The notes under the pieces are model-generated. The model made no database searches. It had not been told where the DNA came from and was given only the letters and a program-made list of their open reading frames with translations. A stretch of DNA of 64,000 nucleotides, from assembly GCF_014190775.1 (NCBI RefSeq), contig NZ_JACHVP010000006.1, positions 91,113-155,112 of the forward strand, in the 5' to 3' direction. Position numbers and translations under genes: made by a program. The first letter of the stretch is position 1, and each line of letters starts with the position of its first letter. This document shows positions 39,219 through 47,900 of this stretch, in pieces. Source of the DNA: Leifsonia aquatica (GTDB lineage Bacteria; Actinomycetota; Actinomycetes; Actinomycetales; Microbacteriaceae).

Positions 39219-40207
39219 GCCGGCACCGCCTGGTAGTCGGGGTTGACGACGAACTGCGGGGCCCCGCCACCGAGCACGCCGATGACGTTCGCCGCGGCCA
39301 TCCGCCCGGACTCGCCGCGTGCTTCGCGGGTCGCGCCGGCGACGTGCGTCGTGGCGAGGATGCCGGGAGTGTGGAGCAGCGGGCTGTCCGCCGGGAGCGG
39401 CTCGGCGGCGAAGACGTCGAGAGCCGCGCCCCCGATGATCCCGTCGCGCACCGCGGCGACGAGCGCGTCCTCGTCCACGATGCCACCGCGCGCCGTGTTG
39501 ATCAGGATCGCGTCGTCCTTCATCGCCGCCAGCCGCCGGGCATCGATCAGGTTGCGCGTCGAGTCGTCGAGGAAGAGGTGCAGGGTGATGACGTCGGCCT
39601 CGGCCACGACCTCGTCGAGGGTGGCGCGACGGATGCCGTTGGCAGCCGCGAACGCCTCGTCGAAATGCGGGTCGTAGGCGAGGACGTCCATCCCGAAGCC
39701 GGCGGCGATCCTCGCGACGGCCTTGCCGATCGAGCCGAGGCCGAGGATGCCGAGGGTCGCCCCGTGCAGCTCGCGGCCTGTCAGCTGCTGCCACGTGCCG
39801 TCGGCGAGGTTGGCGATGTTCTCCGGCACCCGCCGCGCGACGGCGAGCATCAGGGCGAACACGTGCTCGGCGACGGCCTGACGGTTGGCGCCGGCCGTCA
39901 CGCACACCGGCACGCCGGCGGCCGTGGCGGTCGCGACGTCGACGCTGTCGTAGCCGACGCCGGTGCGCACGATGACCTCGAGGCGGGTGGCGGCCTGCAG
40001 CTCCTCGGCGCGCAGCGGCTGGGTGCCGGCGATGATCGCCCGCACCTGCGACAGCAGCAGCGAACGCTCCGCCCGCGGGCGGGCGAGGAGGTCCGGCTCG
40101 TGCCGGGTGGCCAGTCCGGCCTCCCGCAGCGCATGGTCGACCTCGTCGCCCGGGTGCAGGAACGCGGTGGTGATCAGGACATCGATGGGCTCGGTGGTGT
40201 CGCTCAC
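39215..40207 (-). CDS. D-isomer-specific 2-hydroxyacid dehydrogenase (PGDH-like)
   Basis: A 330-residue NAD-dependent dehydrogenase. The substrate domain has VRTGVGYDSVDVATATAAGVPVC. The Rossmann motif is LGILGLGSIGKAVARIAAGFG (about residues 146-166). NTARGGIVDEDALVAAV (catalytic Arg) and a His in ATTHVAGATREA complete the family set. The GTG at 40207 has AAGGAGGGAT just upstream and overlaps the epimerase stop. In L-threonate pathways the first oxidation is by LtnD (a different family), so this enzyme may oxidise a different 2-hydroxyacid. Confidence 0.9.
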   Translation of the reverse strand: MSDTTEPIDVLITTAFLHPGDEVDHALREAGLATRHEPDLLARPRAERSLLLSQVRAIIAGTQPLRAEELQAATRLEVIVRTGVGYDSVDVATATAAGVPVCVTAGANRQAVAEHVFALMLAVARRVPENIANLADGTWQQLTGRELHGATLGILGLGSIGKAVARIAAGFGMDVLAYDPHFDEAFAAANGIRRATLDEVVAEADVITLHLFLDDSTRNLIDARRLAAMKDDAILINTARGGIVDEDALVAAVRDGIIGGAALDVFAAEPLPADSPLLHTPGILATTHVAGATREARGESGRMAAANVIGVLGGGAPQFVVNPDYQAVPA

Positions 40208-40989
40208 CAGATCCCTCCTTCGTAGTCGGATGCGGTGAACGCGCCACCGTGGAACAGCGGGGCGCTGGTGTCGGGGTCGATGGCGCCGGCGTGATCGGCG
40301 GCGTCGTCCTGCGGGGTGTAGCCGATGGCCTCCCAGCCGGCGCGGCCGTCCCACCAGCCGCCGGTGTTCGCGGAGGCGCCGTACACGACCTGGCAGCCCA
40401 CCGGTCCGCTCTCGATCGCGCAGCGGGTCAGCTCGATGCCGTCGCGCCAGCTCAGCCAGAGGGCGAGCTGCCGCACGTCCTCCGGCTCGGGACGGAACGT
40501 GCCGATCCGGAGGATCACCGACTCCACGCCCCACTTGTCGTGATACAGGCTGGCGAGCGCCTCGCCGAACGCTTTCGAGACGCCGTAGTAGGTGTCGGGG
40601 CGCAGCGTCGCGGTCTCGTCCAGCACCTCGGTGGCGGGGTGGAACCCGATGACGTGGTTCGAGCTGGCGTAGACGACACGGCGCACACCCGCCCGGCGCG
40701 CGGCCTCGTAGACGTTGTACGTCCCGTCGATGTTCGCCGCACGCACCTCGCGGAAGGGGGCTTCGTCGGCGACGCCGCCGAAGTGGGCGATGACGTCGAC
40801 TCCCTTGGCGGCCTCCACCAGGGCATCCAGGTCGGCGAGGTCGCCGACGACGACCTCCTCACCGGGATGCAGCGGCTCCTCCGGCTGACTGCGTGCGAAG
40901 AGCACCACCCGGTCGTAGCGGCCGGACAGTCCGTCGCGGATCACCCGGCCCATGCGGCCGGTGCCGCCGGTGTAGAGCACTGTGGTCAT
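40204..40989 (-). CDS. Uronate dehydrogenase-like NAD(P) short-chain epimerase-family enzyme
   Basis: A 261-residue SDR protein: TGGTGRMGRVI (nucleotide loop, residues 7-17), VVYASSNHVIGFHPATEVLDE, RPDTYYGVSKAFGEALASLYHDK (Tyr-x3-Lys, about residue 134) and LRIGTFRPEPEDVRQLALWLS. These stretches match uronate dehydrogenases, which oxidise hexuronates to aldarolactones. The ATG at 40989 is preceded by GAAGGGACG. If it really acts on a uronate, the operon may deal with a hexuronate-derived acid sugar rather than threonate. Substrate remains open. Confidence 0.85.
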   Translation of the reverse strand: MTTVLYTGGTGRMGRVIRDGLSGRYDRVVLFARSQPEEPLHPGEEVVVGDLADLDALVEAAKGVDVIAHFGGVADEAPFREVRAANIDGTYNVYEAARRAGVRRVVYASSNHVIGFHPATEVLDETATLRPDTYYGVSKAFGEALASLYHDKWGVESVILRIGTFRPEPEDVRQLALWLSWRDGIELTRCAIESGPVGCQVVYGASANTGGWWDGRAGWEAIGYTPQDDAADHAGAIDPDTSAPLFHGGAFTASDYEGGIW

Positions 40990-41014
40990 CGTCGTCCCTT
41001 CGTCGTGGTGCAGC

Positions 41015-41758
41015 TCATCCGATGCTGCGGTCCTCTTCGCCGCGCGCTCCGTCGGCGAAGTAGCCGATGGAGGCGCGCTGCGGGCGCACGCGCTCGACCG
41101 TCCCGCCGTCGAGCCGCAGCCCGACGTCGTGGCCCGGCACCAGCACACCTGCGGTGTCGGTCAGCAGCGAGCGCAGGCGGTCGATGGTGGCGACGCTGGC
41201 GTCGGCGTCCATCGTCGAGTCCGCTCGAGCGGTGCTGAGCTCGTGGATGTTCTTCACGGCGTCGCCGGCGAAGATCAGCCGGTCGTCCGTGCTCTCGGCG
41301 AAGAACGCCAGATGGTTCGGGGTGTGACCGGGGCTGGCGATCGTGTGTATGCCCGGGAGGACCTCCTGCCCGGCCGACATCCGCTCGACGCCGTCGGTGC
41401 GCCGCAGCAGCTCGCGCACGTGGAGGTCGGGGATGAACGTCGTGCCGGGAGGCTGCTCGGCCGCCCAGGCGAGTTCGGCCTCCCCCACCCAGGTCGTCGC
41501 GTTCTCGAACATCGTGAAGTTCGCGACGTGGTCCCAGTGGAGATGCGTGATGAGCACGTCGGTGACGTCGGCCGCGGTGAGACCGTGGCGGGCCAGCCCC
41601 TCGTGGATGAGCGGGATGTACGCGGGCTGTCCCGCGTCGATCAGCACGCGCCGGGTGCCGTCGTCGAGCAGCCACAGACTGCTCCAGCCGAAGGCGCCGT
41701 GCGAGTGCGACTTGCCGGGGAACCCGTCGACGATCGGGTGCGCGGTGTATATGGTCAC
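41015..41758 (-). CDS. MBL-fold metallo-hydrolase (lactonase-like)
   Basis: A 247-residue metallo-beta-lactamase-fold hydrolase. Metal motif VLITHLHWDHVANF (HxHxDH, about residue 83), later LIFAGDAVKNIHELS (Asp ligand) and HTIASPGHTPNHLAFF (His ligand) are present, as in AHL-lactonase-type proteins. The GTG at 41758 was chosen: the longer frame would start upstream of the -10/operator site (41787-41804). Next to a uronate-dehydrogenase-like gene, a role as lactonase for an aldonolactone is reasonable; this is inference. First gene of the long operon. Confidence 0.88.
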   Translation of the reverse strand: MTIYTAHPIVDGFPGKSHSHGAFGWSSLWLLDDGTRRVLIDAGQPAYIPLIHEGLARHGLTAADVTDVLITHLHWDHVANFTMFENATTWVGEAELAWAAEQPPGTTFIPDLHVRELLRRTDGVERMSAGQEVLPGIHTIASPGHTPNHLAFFAESTDDRLIFAGDAVKNIHELSTARADSTMDADASVATIDRLRSLLTDTAGVLVPGHDVGLRLDGGTVERVRPQRASIGYFADGARGEEDRSIG

Positions 41759-41786
41759 GCCGTCGTCCTCTCTCCGCTTCGTTACG

Positions 41787-41804
41787 AAAACTATAGTATA
41801 GCGA
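41787..41804. promoter_or_regulatory. Palindromic GntR-type operator/promoter site 2
   Basis: Identical 18 bases to 33666-33683. On the minus strand TATACT is a -10 box with TTGACT 15 bases upstream, reading into the MBL-hydrolase operon. The palindrome CTATAGTATAG overlaps the -10 box, ideal for repression. The GntR gene ends 48 bases further upstream. Confidence 0.8.
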
Positions 41805-41851
41805 CGACAGGGCGGAGTCAAAGCTCCTTGGTGCCCCTCAGGGTGCTGGGG

Positions 41852-42517
41852 TCAGCGGGCGAGCAGGCGCTCCGCGGCTCCCGCGATGTGCGTCCGCATC
41901 GCGGCATCTGCGGCGTCGGCGTCTCCCGCGGCGAGCGCGTCGAAGATCTCGCGGTGCTCCGGAGCCGCCCCCTGGGCACCCGTGCGGCCGAACTTCGAGA
42001 ACAGCCGGAAGCGCTGGATCTGGCCACCGAGGGCCGCGTACGCGAGTTCGAGGAACTTGTTGCCGGCCTGCGCCGCGATGAGCATGTGGAAGCGGTCGTC
42101 CGAGCGCCAGTAGAGGTCGAACCCCTCGGTCTCGAGGTCGGCCACCTCGGCGGAACGCTCGAAGTCGTCCAGCGTCTCGCGGAGCGCGTCGACGAACTCG
42201 CTGGTGCTCCGCAGGGCCGCCTCGCGGGCGAGCGTCGGCTCCAGCTGGAGGCGCGCCTCCTTCAGCTGCTCGACCTCGTCCCGCGTCATGGCCGGTGCGA
42301 CGCGGTAGCCGCGCAGCGCCTCGCGCTCGACGAGGCCGGTGTGCTCCAACCGGGCGAGAGCTTCGCGCAGCGGCGTCTGGCTGACGGCGAGTTCGCGCGA
42401 GAGCGCGCCGATGTTGAGGCTCTCGCCCGCGGCACGCTCGCCCGACATGAACTGGTGGAGGAGCACCTCGTACATCTGATCGGCGATCGGCTGCCTCAGT
42501 GAAATCCGCTCAACCAT
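41852..42517 (-). CDS. GntR-family regulator, FCD subfamily
   Basis: A 221-residue regulator with N-terminal winged helix (residues about 8-72, QMYEVLLHQFMSGERAAGESLNIGALSRELAVSQTPLREALARLEHTGLVERE) and C-terminal FCD all-helical ligand domain with metal-ligand residues (DLYWRSDDRFHMLI, HREIFDALAAGDADAADAAMRTHI). FCD regulators sense organic or sugar acids. The gene lies directly upstream of the MBL-hydrolase operon in the same direction. The two identical palindromes at 33666 and 41787 are its likely operators. Confidence 0.92.
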   Translation of the reverse strand: MVERISLRQPIADQMYEVLLHQFMSGERAAGESLNIGALSRELAVSQTPLREALARLEHTGLVEREALRGYRVAPAMTRDEVEQLKEARLQLEPTLAREAALRSTSEFVDALRETLDDFERSAEVADLETEGFDLYWRSDDRFHMLIAAQAGNKFLELAYAALGGQIQRFRLFSKFGRTGAQGAAPEHREIFDALAAGDADAADAAMRTHIAGAAERLLAR

Positions 42518-42619
42518 CCATGACCCCTGTTCGAAAATCAGCCGCCCGACCGCCCTGCCGGCGCCGGCGGACCGGCATCGCCCGATTCTATCGCCCTGCC
42601 TCCGGCCGGGATGCCCGCC

Positions 42620-42678
42620 CACATTCGTGCCGAATGTCGCGTTTGGCCGGGCCAAAGTCGACATTCGGCACGAATGTG
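42620..42678. repeat. Intergenic palindrome family 1, copy B
   Basis: Almost the same sequence as copy A (32196), with arms ending CACATTCGTGCCGAATGT and its complement and a CCGG-type loop. It lies just beyond the GH35 gene stop at 42687 and before the GntR start. Confidence 0.92.
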
Positions 42679-42686
42679 CGCCGGCG

Positions 42687-44510
42687 TCAGAAGATCTCGA
42701 CGTACTCCTCGGGCGGCCCGAGCTCGGGGCGCGAGCGGAACTCGATGCGCTCCCCCGAGTGCTCCAGCTCGAGCACGGTCACGGTGTTGACGCCGGCCAC
42801 GAGCGCGGGCGCGGGGACGTAGAGCGTCACCTGCGGCCCGATCTCCCAGTAGCGGCCGAGCAGGAGGCCGTTCACCCAGACGAAGCCCTTGCCGAAGCCG
42901 GGCAGCGCGAGGAAGGCGTCGGCGGGCTCGCCGTCGCCGAGCGTGAACAGCGCCGTCGAGAAGCCCGCGGCAGCACCAGCACCCGCCCCCGCGCCAGCAC
43001 GCGCATCCGCCAACCCCGCGACCTCGTCCTGCGTCCACTCGTCCAGCGGCAGCGCCCGCGCGGTCCAGCCGTGCACGAGCCGGCGGCCGATCTGCACCCC
43101 GCCCAGGATGCCCTTGCCCTGCCCGAGCAGCGGCCCGTAGTTGATGCGCCCCTGGTTCTCGACCAGGATCTCCAGCTGCACCCGCTCGCCGCGGCCGGTC
43201 ACCGGGAGCGAGCCGTCCGCGTCCAGGATGCCGACGAGCACGCCGTCGACGAAGAACTGCGCGCGGTCGTGCAGGCCGCTGACGGTGACCGTGTTCTCGC
43301 CGCGCGGCAGGCGAGGGGTCGCGGTGTAGAGCACGAGCCCCGCGGGGAGGCCGAGCTCCTCGAAGCTCGGCGGCGTGGCCCCGGAGATGGCGGGAGGAAC
43401 GGTGCGCAGCGCCTCCAGCAGCCCGGCGCCCGGCGTCACCGGCACGGCGCGCGGGTCCAGGATGCGCGGGTCGGCCGGCACCGGCAGCTCGCGCCCGCCC
43501 GCGGCGACGAACCGCTCCCGGAACGCGTGGAACTTCGGCGTGACCGCGCCATGCTCGGCGATCGGCGCGTCCGAGTCGTAGCTGGTGACCGTGGGCTGCA
43601 GGCGGCCGTCGTGGTTCGCGCCCGCCCAGAGCCCGAAGTTGGTGCCGCCGTGCGCCATGTAGAGACTGACCGAGCCGTCGGCGTCGAGGATCTCGCCGAG
43701 CGTCGCGTCCGCGCTCGGCACGGTGCGCACGTGGTGCCGCTCGCCCCAGTGGTCGAACCAGCCGTTCCAGAACTCGGCGCAGAGCAGCGGTTCGCCGTCG
43801 CGGCGCGCGCGCAGCAGTCCGAACGCCTCCCCGGCCCGCGTGCCGAAAGTCGCCGTGGCCAGCACGCCCGGGAGGCTGCCGCCGTCGAGCATGAGATCGG
43901 TCGGGCCGTCCGCGGTGTACAGCAGCTCGGTCGCGCCGCGGGCGACGAGCGCATCCCGCAGCCAGGCCAGGTAGTCGCCGTCGTCGCCGTAGCTGCCGTA
44001 TTCGTTCTCGACCTGGAAGGCGACGACCGGTCCGCCGTTCGCGACCTGCAGGGCGGCGAGACGCGGGATGAGGTCGTCGAACCAGGCGGCGACGGCGTCG
44101 AGGAAGGCGGGCTCCGAGCTGCGGGCGCGCATCCCGACCCGTGCCGTGAGCCATGCGGGCAGGCCTCCGTTGTCCCACTCGGCGCAGATGTATGGTCCCG
44201 GGCGCACGATGACGTCGAGCCCGATCTCGCCGGCCAGCGCGATGAACGCCTCCAGATCGCACCAGCCGTCGAACGACGCCGGCCGGTCCGCGCGGCGCTG
44301 GTGGAAGTTCCACGCCACGTAGGTGTCGACCGTGTTGAGGCCGAGCGCGGCGAGCCGCTCCAGCCGGTCCCGCCACTGCGCGGGATGCACGCGGAAGTAG
44401 TGCAGCGAGCCCGAGAGCACCTGGTGGGGAACGCCGCCGCGCAGCAGCACCCCGTCCTCGTACGTCAGGAGGGAGGCGGTCGCCGTCAGGGTCGCGTCGG
44501 CGCGCGTCAC
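42687..44510 (-). CDS. GH35 beta-galactosidase, cytoplasmic
   Basis: A 607-residue glycosidase of family GH35. Start of barrel GGVPHQVLSGSLHYFRVHPAQWRDRL, then RPGPYICAEWDNGGLPAWL, the acid/base Glu in FQVENEYGSYG (about residue 169) and the nucleophile Glu in CAEFWNGWFDHWGE (about residue 245). C-terminal beta-sandwich domains hold FVWVNGLLLGRYWEIGPQ. There is no signal peptide, so it acts inside the cell on an imported galactoside. The GTG at 44510 overlaps the permease gene stop. In this locus the likely substrate is Gal-beta-1,3-GalNAc freed by the GH101 enzyme (inference). A short Ala/Gly repeat interrupts the late part. Confidence 0.92.
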   Translation of the reverse strand: MTRADATLTATASLLTYEDGVLLRGGVPHQVLSGSLHYFRVHPAQWRDRLERLAALGLNTVDTYVAWNFHQRRADRPASFDGWCDLEAFIALAGEIGLDVIVRPGPYICAEWDNGGLPAWLTARVGMRARSSEPAFLDAVAAWFDDLIPRLAALQVANGGPVVAFQVENEYGSYGDDGDYLAWLRDALVARGATELLYTADGPTDLMLDGGSLPGVLATATFGTRAGEAFGLLRARRDGEPLLCAEFWNGWFDHWGERHHVRTVPSADATLGEILDADGSVSLYMAHGGTNFGLWAGANHDGRLQPTVTSYDSDAPIAEHGAVTPKFHAFRERFVAAGGRELPVPADPRILDPRAVPVTPGAGLLEALRTVPPAISGATPPSFEELGLPAGLVLYTATPRLPRGENTVTVSGLHDRAQFFVDGVLVGILDADGSLPVTGRGERVQLEILVENQGRINYGPLLGQGKGILGGVQIGRRLVHGWTARALPLDEWTQDEVAGLADARAGAGAGAGAAAGFSTALFTLGDGEPADAFLALPGFGKGFVWVNGLLLGRYWEIGPQVTLYVPAPALVAGVNTVTVLELEHSGERIEFRSRPELGPPEEYVEIF

Positions 44511-45361
44511 TTCACCGCTCCCGCGGTCATCCCGGCCCGCCAGAAGCGCTGCAGGGCGAGGAACGCGATGATCAGCGGCACGACCGAGACCAGCGAGCCG
44601 ATCACCACGAGCGGCGGCGGAACGGCGACGTGGCTGGCGTTCCAGCCGACCAAGCCCACCGTCACCGGCTGCATGTGGTCGTCGCCGAGCACCATCGCGG
44701 GCAGGAGGTAGTTGTTCCAGATCTCGACGAACTGGAACAGGAAGATCGTCACGAGCGCCGGCAGCATCATCTTGGTCGAGATGGCGCGGAAGATGCGGAA
44801 CTCGCTCGCGCCGTCGATCCGGCCGGCCTCGATCACCTCGTCCGGCACCGACTGGGCGGCGAAGACGCGCGCCAGGTAGACGCCGAACGGGCTGACGATG
44901 CTCGGGAGGAGCACGGCGAGCGGGTTGTTGATCAGGTGCACCCCCGAGAACATCAGATAGAGCGGGAGCGTGAACAGGATCTTCGGCACGAGCACCGCCG
45001 CCAGGATCACGCCGAACAGCGCGCCGCGGCCGGGGAAGTCGTACTTGGCCAGCGCGTAGCCGCCCATCGCGGAGAGGAGGGTGCCGATCGCGGCGCCGAG
45101 GCCGCAGTAGATCAGGCTGTTCAGCATCCACTGCCAGAAGATGCCGTCACCCTGCGCGGTGAGCCGGGCGAGGTTGTCCCACAGGCCGAAGCCGTCGAAC
45201 CACAGGCCGTTGCCCGAGAACTGCTCGCCGAACGGCTTGGTCGCCGCGACCAGCAGCCACCAGAGCGGGAAGAGGAAGTAGACGGTGGAGACGGCGAGCA
45301 GCACCATCACGATGGTGCGGCTGAGCGGAGTGGTGTCCCGCCGCGGGCTGAGGAGGGTCAC
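44507..45361 (-). CDS. Sugar ABC transporter permease (MalG-like)
   Basis: A 284-residue permease with six membrane helices and the EAA motif EAGRIDGASEFRIFRAISTKMMLPAL (about residue 190), the contact for the ATPase. The start GTG overlaps the partner permease stop (GTGA). No ATP-binding subunit is in the locus; carbohydrate CUT1 systems often share one MsiK-type ATPase in actinobacteria. It forms the importer with the genes at 45358 and 46446. The substrate is inferred from context to be a galactose-containing disaccharide. Confidence 0.92.
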   Translation of the reverse strand: MTLLSPRRDTTPLSRTIVMVLLAVSTVYFLFPLWWLLVAATKPFGEQFSGNGLWFDGFGLWDNLARLTAQGDGIFWQWMLNSLIYCGLGAAIGTLLSAMGGYALAKYDFPGRGALFGVILAAVLVPKILFTLPLYLMFSGVHLINNPLAVLLPSIVSPFGVYLARVFAAQSVPDEVIEAGRIDGASEFRIFRAISTKMMLPALVTIFLFQFVEIWNNYLLPAMVLGDDHMQPVTVGLVGWNASHVAVPPPLVVIGSLVSVVPLIIAFLALQRFWRAGMTAGAVK

Positions 45362-46338
45362 GCCTTGTCCCCTTTGCTGGTGAGTCGGAAGAACACGAAC
45401 GAGATCACGCCGACGATCACCGCGAGGATGACGGACTGGGCGGCGGCGTACGGGTAGTTGCCCGCGCCGACGGCGGCCTGCGCCGACATGATCGGGGTGA
45501 AGGTGGAGGAGACGGATCCGCCGGAGATCGGCTGCAGCACCGTCGGCTCGTTGTAGAGCTGCGCCGAGCCGATGATCGAGAAGACGGCCGTCAGGATGAT
45601 CGCGCTGCGCACCATCGGGATCTTCACGCTCCACGCGGTGCGGAACGCCGACGCGCCGTCGAGCTTCGCCGCCTCCAGCACCTCGGCCGGGATGGACTGC
45701 AGCGCGGCGTAGATGATGATCATGTTGTAGCCGGTCCAGCTCCAGGTGACGATGTTCGCCACCGACCACAGCACGGTGCCGTCGTCGAAGAAGGGCAGCT
45801 GGATGCCGAGGGGCTCCAGGATGTGGTTGATCGGGCTCGAGGTGGTCGAGTACATGAACGACCAGACCAGCGCGGCGCTCACGCCCGGGATGGCGTACGG
45901 CAGGAAGCTCGACAGCCGGAAGAAGCCCTTGCCTCGCGCCGACTTCGAGTCGATCAGCAGGGCGAGCACCAGCGCGAGGCCGAGCATGACCGGCACCTGC
46001 ACGACGCCGAACAGCGCGACCCGGCCGAGCGAGGCGACGAAGTCGGGGTCGCCGAAGGCGTGCGCGTAGTTCGCGAACGGGTCGAACTCCTGCGTCGGCG
46101 CGGTCAGGCCGAGCCCCGAGCGCTTGACCGTGAACAGGCTGCTCACGAACGCGTAGACGATCGGGGCGACGTTCAGCGCGGCGAACAGCACCACGAACGG
46201 CCCGAGGAAGAGCAGCGGCGCGCGCCAGCTGAACGAGCGGCGCGGTCGGCGCGGCTTCCTCGGCGCCCGCGAGGCCGCCGGTCCTGCCGGTCCCGCCGGT
46301 GGGGTCGCCCGGTACTCGGCGACATCCAGGTCGGTCAC
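45358..46338 (-). CDS. Sugar ABC transporter permease (MalF-like)
   Basis: A 326-residue permease. The N-terminus is basic and Pro-rich (GPAASRAPRKPRRPRRSFSWR), followed by six helices. The EAA loop is EAAKLDGASAFRTAWSVKIPMVRSAII (about residue 220). This is the MalF-type partner of the MalG-like protein of the next gene. The spacing to the binding-protein gene upstream is 107 bases, and the two permeases are translationally coupled by GTGA. Part of the LacI-controlled operon. Confidence 0.92.
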   Translation of the reverse strand: MTDLDVAEYRATPPAGPAGPAASRAPRKPRRPRRSFSWRAPLLFLGPFVVLFAALNVAPIVYAFVSSLFTVKRSGLGLTAPTQEFDPFANYAHAFGDPDFVASLGRVALFGVVQVPVMLGLALVLALLIDSKSARGKGFFRLSSFLPYAIPGVSAALVWSFMYSTTSSPINHILEPLGIQLPFFDDGTVLWSVANIVTWSWTGYNMIIIYAALQSIPAEVLEAAKLDGASAFRTAWSVKIPMVRSAIILTAVFSIIGSAQLYNEPTVLQPISGGSVSSTFTPIMSAQAAVGAGNYPYAAAQSVILAVIVGVISFVFFRLTSKGDKA

Positions 46339-46445
46339 GATTCCTTCTCTCTGCGCACGGTCGCCCGTGCAGTCTCACGACGGGATGCGGCGATCCGTCC
46401 CTGATCGGACCGCCGCATCCCTCGCCCCAGTGTCGCCGTCGGCTC

Positions 46446-47750
46446 CTACTCGGAGACCTTCAGCCCCTGCTTCTTCAGCTCGGCGACGGTCTTGTCCTGC
46501 GCGCTCTTCAGCGCGTCGGTGATCGTCCCCTGACCGGCCCACGCCTTGCCGAGCCCGTCGTCCAGGTCGGCGGCGGTCTTCGTCATGACCGGGCCCCAGG
46601 TCCAGTCGGGGTTCACGTGCGGCGCCGCGTCGGCGAACACGTCGAAGATCTTCTGGCCGCCGAAGTACGGGTCGGCCTCGGTGAGGGCGGGCAGGTCGCT
46701 CAGGCCGGTGGCGGCCGGGTAGAGGCCCGCCTTCTGCACGAGCGTGTTGTAGGTGTCCTTGTCGGTGCTCATCCAGTGCGCGAACTCCCACGCGGCCTTC
46801 GCGTTCGAGCAGCCCTTGAGCACGGCGGTGGCCGAGCCGCCGGCGTTGCCGACCTGGTCGTCGCCGGCGGACCACTGCGGCATCGGGGCGACCGCCCACT
46901 TGCCGGAGGCGTCCGCGGCGCCGCCCTTGATGACGCCCGCCTGCCAGACGGCGCCGACGACGGTGGCGATGCTGCCGTCGCCGAGGCCGGTGTACCAGGC
47001 CTGGTCGTACATCGGGGCGCTGCTGATCAGGCCCTCCGAGACGAGGCCCTGCCAGTAGTCGGCGACCTTCGCGTTGGCGTCGGAGGCCATCGTCACCTTC
47101 CAGGAGTCGCCGTCGACGTCGAACCACTTCGCGCCGGTCTGCCAGGCGAGGCCGGCGTAGTCGTAGTCGAGGTACGGCGACGAGATGAACTTCTTCGGGT
47201 CGGACGCGTGGATCTTCTCGGCGTCGGCCTTGTACTCGTCCCAGGTGGCCGGGGCGCTCAGGCCGAGCGAGTCGAAGAGCTCCTTGTTGTAGAACAGGCC
47301 CATGGGGCCGGTGTCGACCGGGGCGCCGTAGACGGCGTCGCCGATGCTGACCGACTTCCACGCGGCGGGCTGGAAGTCCTTCTCGTCGGCCTTCGCGTAA
47401 CTCGCGACGTCTTCGAGCGCGCCCTGCGCGGCGAAGCTCGGGAGGGTCTCGTAGCCGACCTGCGCGAGGCAGGGGGCGTTGTTCGCGGTGACGGCGTTGA
47501 GCATCTTCTGGTAGCCGCCCTTGGAGCCGGGCTGCACCTCCTGATACTTCACGACGACGTCCTTGTGGGAGGCGTTGAACGCCTTGACCGCGTCGGCGTA
47601 GCCCGGGGCCCAGCCCCAGAACGTGACCGTCGCCGGTGCGGAGTCGGACGAGCCGGAACCGGATCCCCCGGAGCACCCGGCCAGACTCATCAGACCGAGC
47701 GCGACCGCCCCCGCCGCGCCCGTCAAACGGATTGCTGCTGACTTCTTCAC
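46446..47750 (-). CDS. Extracellular sugar-binding lipoprotein of ABC transporter
   Basis: A 434-residue family-1 solute-binding protein. The signal peptide ends in lipobox MSLAGC (about residues 20-25); a Ser/Gly linker follows. Binding-protein motifs include VTFWGWAPGYADAVKAFNASHKDVVVKYQEV and NKELFDSLGLSAPATWDEYKADAEKI. The GTG at 47750 was chosen because AAAGGAGAGG stands directly upstream; a longer start eight codons upstream is less likely. First gene of the transporter-GH35 operon and next to a LacI operator at 47811. Confidence 0.92.
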   Translation of the reverse strand: MKKSAAIRLTGAAGAVALGLMSLAGCSGGSGSGSSDSAPATVTFWGWAPGYADAVKAFNASHKDVVVKYQEVQPGSKGGYQKMLNAVTANNAPCLAQVGYETLPSFAAQGALEDVASYAKADEKDFQPAAWKSVSIGDAVYGAPVDTGPMGLFYNKELFDSLGLSAPATWDEYKADAEKIHASDPKKFISSPYLDYDYAGLAWQTGAKWFDVDGDSWKVTMASDANAKVADYWQGLVSEGLISSAPMYDQAWYTGLGDGSIATVVGAVWQAGVIKGGAADASGKWAVAPMPQWSAGDDQVGNAGGSATAVLKGCSNAKAAWEFAHWMSTDKDTYNTLVQKAGLYPAATGLSDLPALTEADPYFGGQKIFDVFADAAPHVNPDWTWGPVMTKTAADLDDGLGKAWAGQGTITDALKSAQDKTVAELKKQGLKVSE

Positions 47751-47810
47751 TGCCTCTCCTTTGAACACAGACACCCTTCAGCGGGTTCGAGAAGCGAGTG
47801 TCGCACAGAA

Positions 47811-47824
47811 TGATACCGATAACA
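47811..47824. promoter_or_regulatory. LacI-type operator site 1
   Basis: TGATACCGATAACA lies 61 bases upstream of the binding-protein gene start. It fits a shared consensus TGNNANCGNTAACA with the sites at 47884, 48972 and 49017. Confidence 0.65.
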
Positions 47825-47883
47825 ACCCGCGTGACCCGAAGGGGGTAATCGGGATGAAAAACTCCGTAGTCCGGCCGATGCGG

Positions 47884-47897
47884 CCGTTATCATTGCA
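47884..47897. promoter_or_regulatory. LacI-type operator site 2 (autoregulatory)
   Basis: TGCAATGATAACGG on the minus strand, three bases before the lacI-family ATG (47901). It is the weakest match of the four. Its position suggests autoregulation. Confidence 0.5.
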
Positions 47898-47900
47898 TGC

